Assembly: GCA_002529455.1 (NCBI GenBank)
Contig: NYMS01000054.1
Span: 59,616-123,615 of the forward strand
DNA length: 64,000 bases
Reading direction: 5' to 3'
Origin: Glycomyces fuscus
GTDB taxonomy: Bacteria; Actinomycetota; Actinomycetes; Streptosporangiales; Streptosporangiaceae
In this document: positions 60,087-64,000 of the stretch, in pieces
How positions within the stretch are numbered: the first letter of the stretch is position 1
How the letters are laid out: every line of letters begins with the position of its first letter
Program-made: the position numbers and the translations under genes
Notes under the pieces: model-generated
What the model was told of the DNA's origin: nothing
The model's input: only the letters and a program-made list of their open reading frames with translations
The model's database searches: none

Positions 60087-61109
60087 ATGACCCCACGCCC
60101 GACCCTGGCCGTCACCGCCGGAGACCCCGTCGGCATCGGCCCCGAGATCACCGTGCGCACCCTCGCCGAGGCGGGTACCGGCGCCCCGGCGCGCGGGGTG
60201 GCCGTCGCCGACCCCGCCGTGCTGCGCCGCGCGGCGGCCGTCCTGGGCCTGGACACCCGGGTGCGCGCCCTGTCCTCCTGGGACCTGCCGCCGGAGCGGG
60301 AGGGGGTGGTCGACTGCCTCGACATCGGCGGGCTCGGCGACACCGAGCTGGAGTGGGGGAGGGTCGACGCGCGCGCGGGGGCCGCGGCGGTCCGCGCGAT
60401 CGAGGTGGCCACGCGGGCGGCCATGGAGCGGCGGGTGGACGGGATCGTCACCGGTCCCATCAACAAGGAGGCCGTCTGGGCCGCGGGCAGCCGCCACCTC
60501 GGGCACACCGAGATGCTCGGCGAGCTGACCGGCGTCACCCGCCAGAACACCATGTTCGTGGTGCGCGGCAAGAAGATCTTCTTCGCCACCCGGCACGTCT
60601 CACTGCGCGGCGCGCTGGACGGGACCAACGAGGAGCAGCAGGTGGAGGCGATCACCGAGGCGCTCACCGCGCTGCGCGTGTTCGGCCACGAGGAGCCGAC
60701 CCTGGCGGTGGCGGCGATCAACCCGCACGGCGGCGAGAACGGCGCCTTCGGCGACGAGGAGATCCGCCACCTGGCCCCGGCCGTGGAGCGGATGCGCGCC
60801 TCGGGTGCGGACGTGGTCGGGCCGGTCCCGGCGGACTCGGTCTTCCACCGCCTGCTGACCGGCCACTACGACGGGGTGCTCTCCCAGTACCACGACCAGG
60901 GCCACATCGCGGCCAAGACCTTCGACTTCGACGGGACGGTCTCGGTGACGGTGGGGCTGCCGATCCTGCGCACGTCGGTGGACCACGGCACCGCCTTCGA
61001 CATCGCGGGCCAGGGCGTGGCCGACCACGGCACCATGCGCTCGGCCTTCCTGCATGGGGCCGACCTCGCCCGCTTCGCCGACCGTATCCGCGCCGAGTAC
61101 GGCGGCTGA
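60087..61109 (+). CDS. pdxA2: PdxA/PdxA2 family dehydrogenase
   Basis: A 340-residue member of the PdxA family. TAGDPVGIGPEITVRTL is the N-terminal signature; metal ligands lie in RHLGHTEML (about H140), QYHDQGHIAAKTF and TSVDHGTAFDIAG. PdxA itself acts in pyridoxal phosphate synthesis; the PdxA2 branch oxidises and decarboxylates 4-phospho-D-erythronate or L-threonate to dihydroxyacetone phosphate. Actinobacteria normally make PLP by PdxS/T, and a divergent DAK kinase is its neighbour, so PdxA2 is more likely. The usual DUF1537 kinase is missing here. AGGAGG precedes the ATG. Confidence 0.85.
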   Translation: MTPRPTLAVTAGDPVGIGPEITVRTLAEAGTGAPARGVAVADPAVLRRAAAVLGLDTRVRALSSWDLPPEREGVVDCLDIGGLGDTELEWGRVDARAGAAAVRAIEVATRAAMERRVDGIVTGPINKEAVWAAGSRHLGHTEMLGELTGVTRQNTMFVVRGKKIFFATRHVSLRGALDGTNEEQQVEAITEALTALRVFGHEEPTLAVAAINPHGGENGAFGDEEIRHLAPAVERMRASGADVVGPVPADSVFHRLLTGHYDGVLSQYHDQGHIAAKTFDFDGTVSVTVGLPILRTSVDHGTAFDIAGQGVADHGTMRSAFLHGADLARFADRIRAEYGG

Positions 61110-61126
61110 GGCGCGGCGCGGGCGGG

Positions 61127-61747
61127 TCAGGCGCCCAGGCCCGACATCAGGTCGGCGAAGGGGGTCGGGTCCTCGTAGGGGTCCCCGGCCGCGGGGGAGT
61201 GCTCCGCGGCCAGCGCCGCGAGCTGGCGTCCGGCGCGCTCGACGCGCTGGGAGAGCTCGCGGCCGCCGCCCTCGCCCGAGCCCCAGTCCTCCGAGGCCGC
61301 GTACACGCCGGTGGGCGCGACCACCGAGCGGGTGTGGGCGAACATCGGCCGCAGCGCGTGCTCCAGCACCAGCGAGTGGCGCGGGCTGCCGCCGGTCGCT
61401 CCGATCAGCACCGGCGTGCCGTCCAGGTCCTCGGGGTCGACCACGTCGAAGAAGGACTTGAACAGGCCGCTGTAGGAGGCGTTGAACACGGGGGTCACCG
61501 CGACGATCCCGTCGGCTCCGGCGATGTCCTCCAGGACGCCGCGCAGCTCGCCGGTGGGCACCCGGGTGGTCATCGCGTTGACGATGTCGTGCGCCACCTC
61601 GCGCAGCTCCACGGTGCGGGTGCGGACCTCGTCGCCGCGCTCGCGCAGCGCCGCCTCGGCGGCGGCGGTCAGCCGGTCGGCGAGCAGGCGGGTCGAGGAC
61701 GGGGTGCCCAGCCCCGCCGAGACGGTCACCAGTGTGCGGGTCGCCAT
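61127..61747 (-). CDS. NAD(P)H-dependent FMN reductase (CE1759-type)
   Basis: A 206-residue flavodoxin-fold reductase. The FMN loop is VTVSAGLGTPSSTRLLADRL near residues 7-26, then VTPVFNASYSGLFKSFFDVV near 84-103 and GATGGSPRHSLVLEHALRPM near 117-136. It belongs with the CE1759 group, the usual partner of the CE1758 monooxygenase found at 54.7 kb. It should supply reduced FMN. The two are normally adjacent; here 5.3 kb of unrelated genes lie between. It ends 17 bases from the pdxA2 stop. AGGGGGATAG precedes the ATG. Confidence 0.87.
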   Translation of the reverse strand: MATRTLVTVSAGLGTPSSTRLLADRLTAAAEAALRERGDEVRTRTVELREVAHDIVNAMTTRVPTGELRGVLEDIAGADGIVAVTPVFNASYSGLFKSFFDVVDPEDLDGTPVLIGATGGSPRHSLVLEHALRPMFAHTRSVVAPTGVYAASEDWGSGEGGGRELSQRVERAGRQLAALAAEHSPAAGDPYEDPTPFADLMSGLGA

Positions 61748-61763
61748 CTATCCCCCTAGCAAA

Positions 61764-61798
61764 AAGCTTCTTGAGAAGTAGTTTATTTGCGAAACTAC
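61764..61798. promoter_or_regulatory. shared element upstream of the FMN reductase
   Basis: AAGCTTCTTGAGAAGTA is followed by GTTTATTTGCGAAACTAC, which contains the inverted repeat GTAGTTT/AAACTAC. The core AGCTTC-N4-GAAGTA matches the element before the monooxygenase gene and lies at the same distance of 16 bases from the ATG. Confidence 0.75.
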
Positions 61799-61929
61799 CA
61801 GGGGAACCGTGCGTCCCTCCCGGCTATTCCCACAGGGGCTCCCCGGCGGCGCGAGAGTGCGCGATCCCCCTGCGGGATCGGGGTTTCGCGAGGTCAGAAC
61901 ACGTACCGAACACTGTTCTTTACGGGGTG

Positions 61930-61974
61930 TTTACATGTGAAGCGATGGTGGTTATTCTCATGGGAGCGCTCCCG
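61930..61974 (+). promoter_or_regulatory. GH6 promoter with CelR/CebR-type operator
   Basis: TTTACA (61930-35) and TATTCT (61953-58) are a good -35/-10 pair with a 17-base spacer. TGGGAGCGCTCCCG (61961-61974), 13 of 14 bases of the CelR/CebR site, follows directly, so it covers the transcription start. The same geometry is seen at the GH1 gene. Confidence 0.85.
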
Positions 61975-62049
61975 CATGACCTGGGTCACATATGGGGGAG
62001 CGTGAGAGTCCACGTTCCCCAGTCCATCCCTCCCATCGCGCTCCTGTTT

Positions 62050-62063
62050 TGGGAGCGCTCCCA
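62050..62063 (+). promoter_or_regulatory. second CelR/CebR-type operator in the GH6 leader
   Basis: TGGGAGCGCTCCCA, a perfect palindrome, lies 76 bases after the first and 165 bases before the ATG, within the predicted leader. Two sites allow looping or a roadblock. The remaining leader to 62228 is C-rich and has no coding frame. Confidence 0.87.
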
Positions 62064-62228
62064 AGCATGCGGACACCCCCCTCGTCGCGACACCCTCCCG
62101 GGAGGACGACGTGCCCCGCGCACCACCCGCACCCCCATCACCCGGATTCCACGCATCAGTCGGCGGCCCCGCGTCCCGACACTCTCGTCCCTCTGGCACC
62201 ACCCCCCAACCATGAGGAAAAGCAAGAG

Positions 62229-64000
62229 ATGAGCAGAATCCTGCGCGCCCCGGACAGACGTCCGGGCGCACGGCGCGGCCTGGCCGCGACATCGGCCCTG
62301 ATCGTGGGCGCCGCACTGGCCACGGCCGTGCCCGCCCCCGCCAGCGCCGCGGCCGGTTGCGAGGTCGACTACCAGCTCAACGACTGGGGCTCCGGCTTCA
62401 CCGCGAGCGTGGAGATCACCAACCTCGGCGACGCGGTCGACGGCTGGACCCTGGAATGGGACTTCGCCGGCAACCAGCAGGTCACCAACTCCTGGAACGG
62501 CACCGTCTCCCAGAGCGGCCAGAGCGTCTCGGCCACCGACGCCGGATACAACGGCTCGATCGCCACGGACGGCACCGCCACCTTCGGCTTCCAGGCCACG
62601 TACTCGGGCTCCAACGCCGTTCCGGCCGAGTTCACCCTGAACGGTGTGGCCTGTGAGGGCCTGGTCGACCCCGGACCCGATCCGGACCCCGACCCGGATC
62701 CCGACCCCGACCCGGACCCGGATCCCGGGACGGGTGAGCGGGTGGACAATCCCTACGCGGGTGCCGACGTCTACGTCAACCCGATCTGGTCGGCCAACGC
62801 CGCCGCCGAGCCCGGCGGCGAGGCCATCGCCGACGAGCCCACCGGGGTGTGGCTGGACCGCATCAGCGCCATCGAGGGCAACGACAGCCCCACCACCGGC
62901 AGCATGGGCCTGCGCGACCACCTCGACGAGGCCCTGCAACAGGCCGACGGCCAGCCGCTGGTCTTCCAGGTGGTCATCTACAACCTGCCCGGCCGCGACT
63001 GCGCCGCGCTGGCCTCCAACGGCGAGCTGGGCCCCGACGAGATCGACCGCTACAAGAACGACTACATCGACCCCATCGCCGACATCCTGGCCGACTACGA
63101 GGACACCGAGCTGCGGATCGTGACCACGGTCGAGATCGACTCGCTGCCCAACCTGGTCACCAACGTCTCCCCGCGCGAGACCGCCACCGACAACTGCGAC
63201 GAGATGCTGGCCAACGGCAACTACGTCGAGGGCGTGGGCTACGCCCTGGCGCAGCTGGGCGAGATCGACAACGTCTACAACTACGTCGACGCCGGCCACC
63301 ACGGATGGATCGGCTGGCAGGACAACTTCACCGCCTCGGCGGCGCTCTTCCACGAGGCGGCCAACGCCGCCGGCGCCACCCCCGCCGACGTGCACGGGTT
63401 CATCGCCAACACCGCGAACTACTCGGTGCTGGTGGAGGAGAACTTCTCCATCGGTGAGACGATCGCGGGCACGCCGGTGCGCCAGTCGGACTGGGTGGAC
63501 TGGAACCAGTTCACCGGGGAGCTGGAGTTCGCCCAGGCCCTGCGCGAGGAGCTGGTGGGCCAGGGCTTCGACTCACGGATCGGCATGCTCATCGACACCT
63601 CCCGCAACGGCTGGGGCGGGCCCGACCGGCCCGACGGGCCGGGGCCGACCACGGATGTGAACGCCTACGTGGACGGGGGCCGCTACGACCGCCGTATCCA
63701 GTCCGGGAACTGGTGCAACCAGGCGGGTGCGGGGCTGGGCGAGCGTCCCCAGGCCGCTCCGGAGCCGGGCATCGACGCCTATGTGTGGATGAAGCCGCCG
63801 GGTGAGTCCGACGGTTCCAGCGAGTACATCGAAAACCCCGAGGGCAAGGGTTTCGACCGGATGTGCGACCCGACCTATGAGGGCAACCCGCGCAACGGCA
63901 ACAACATGAGCGGTGCGCTGCCCGACGCGCCGATCTCGGGGCACTGGTTCTCGGCCCAGTTCCAGGAGCTGCTGGCCAACGCCCACCCGCCCGTCCAGTA
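62229..64000 (+). CDS. secreted CBM2-GH6 cellulase, runs to the window edge
   Basis: A secreted protein of 590 visible residues; the next two bases are TA, so a stop very probably follows one base beyond the window. Residues 1-40 are a signal peptide ending in PASA. A family 2 cellulose-binding module spans two conserved Cys (44 and about 142) with exposed Trp in NDWGSG and NSWNGT. A linker with eight Pro-Asp repeats follows. The GH6 domain starts near 172; YNLPGRDCAALASNGEL carries the acid Asp, and VETVEID-like and DAGHHGWIGW segments are intact. The motif ALASNGEL resembles T. fusca Cel6B, an exocellulase. GAGGAA lies before the ATG with long spacing. Confidence 0.92.
   Translation, partial: MSRILRAPDRRPGARRGLAATSALIVGAALATAVPAPASAAAGCEVDYQLNDWGSGFTASVEITNLGDAVDGWTLEWDFAGNQQVTNSWNGTVSQSGQSVSATDAGYNGSIATDGTATFGFQATYSGSNAVPAEFTLNGVACEGLVDPGPDPDPDPDPDPDPDPDPGTGERVDNPYAGADVYVNPIWSANAAAEPGGEAIADEPTGVWLDRISAIEGNDSPTTGSMGLRDHLDEALQQADGQPLVFQVVIYNLPGRDCAALASNGELGPDEIDRYKNDYIDPIADILADYEDTELRIVTTVEIDSLPNLVTNVSPRETATDNCDEMLANGNYVEGVGYALAQLGEIDNVYNYVDAGHHGWIGWQDNFTASAALFHEAANAAGATPADVHGFIANTANYSVLVEENFSIGETIAGTPVRQSDWVDWNQFTGELEFAQALREELVGQGFDSRIGMLIDTSRNGWGGPDRPDGPGPTTDVNAYVDGGRYDRRIQSGNWCNQAGAGLGERPQAAPEPGIDAYVWMKPPGESDGSSEYIENPEGKGFDRMCDPTYEGNPRNGNNMSGALPDAPISGHWFSAQFQELLANAHPPVQ

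Noticed and set aside
60087..61109. PdxA taken as vitamin B6 biosynthesis
   Set aside because: Actinobacteria normally use PdxS/PdxT, and the divergent DAK kinase fits four-carbon sugar acid metabolism better. The call is left as PdxA/PdxA2.

Overview
This is a high-GC actinobacterial chromosome segment. The strong G/C preference at third codon positions, the frequent GTG and TTG starts, the GTGA/ATGA stop-start overlaps and the gene families present (WhiJ-type regulator with DUF397 partner, Methyltransf_19 paralogs, CmtR, paa operon, CBM2-GH6 cellulase) point to a soil or cellulolytic actinomycete. The exact CelR/CebR-type operator TGGGAGCGCTCCCA next to GH1 and GH6 genes is what is known from Thermobifida and Streptomyces. 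I infer a Nocardiopsaceae-like organism; the genus is an inference only. No rRNA, tRNA, CRISPR array, insertion sequence or phage was seen.

Layout. 0.2-2.6 kb: an uncharacterised membrane protein and a DUF1266 protein. 2.7-4.2 kb: a CelR-operator-controlled GH1 beta-glucosidase. 5.6-14 kb: an agmatine/putrescine catabolic locus (agmatine deiminase, an amidase-signature hydrolase, APC permease, flavin amine oxidase, TetR regulator, aminoaldehyde dehydrogenase) with two copies of a shared inverted repeat. 14.2-18 kb: a translationally coupled cassette of a CrtC/AttH-like domain fused to a prenyl diphosphate synthase, an ABC ATPase and an ABC permease. 18-19.3 kb: about 1.3 kb without a convincing gene but with inverted repeats, followed by a 30-residue membrane peptide. 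19.6-22.4 kb: a YcgL-like nucleotidyltransferase and two Methyltransf_19 paralogs, the first carrying a 51-bp in-frame tandem duplication. 22.5-30.8 kb: a LacI-controlled divergent locus: a Tat-exported beta-propeller protein on one side; LacI, FAD oxidoreductase, HyuA-like ATPase/hydrolase, a small zincin-like protein and a permease on the other. 31-33.4 kb: a WhiJ-like regulatory cluster. 33.7-34.9 kb: CmtR plus a cation-diffusion exporter with a palindromic operator. 35-36 kb: CYTH and VOC proteins. 36.2-46 kb: a complete aerobic phenylacetyl-CoA pathway except for the ring-cleavage gene paaZ and the regulator, with two identical PaaR-type operators. 46-54 kb: an MFS exporter, a decayed AraC regulator, an NmrA/SnoaL pair with an internally shortened SnoaL, an XRE regulator, a second LacI and a TRZ/ATZ amidohydrolase. 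54.7-61.8 kb: a flavin monooxygenase and its FMN-reductase partner split by about 5.3 kb of other genes (BCCT transporter, DhaL, DhaK, PdxA), the two sharing an upstream element at the same distance from their ATGs. 62-64 kb: a GH6 cellulase with two CelR-type operators; it runs to the last base of the window.

How the parts work together. The GH6 enzyme releases cellobiose outside the cell and GH1 splits cellobiose inside; the same operator sits at the promoter of both genes although they are 59 kb apart. The putrescine locus would convert agmatine to 4-aminobutyrate. The paa genes take phenylacetate to central metabolism. The LacI locus at 23-31 kb looks like a complete catabolic module (secreted enzyme, importer, oxidoreductase, ATP-dependent ring opener, zincin-like protein) for a substrate I cannot name, and it is, together with the fused prenyl synthase cassette, the best candidate for an undescribed system here.
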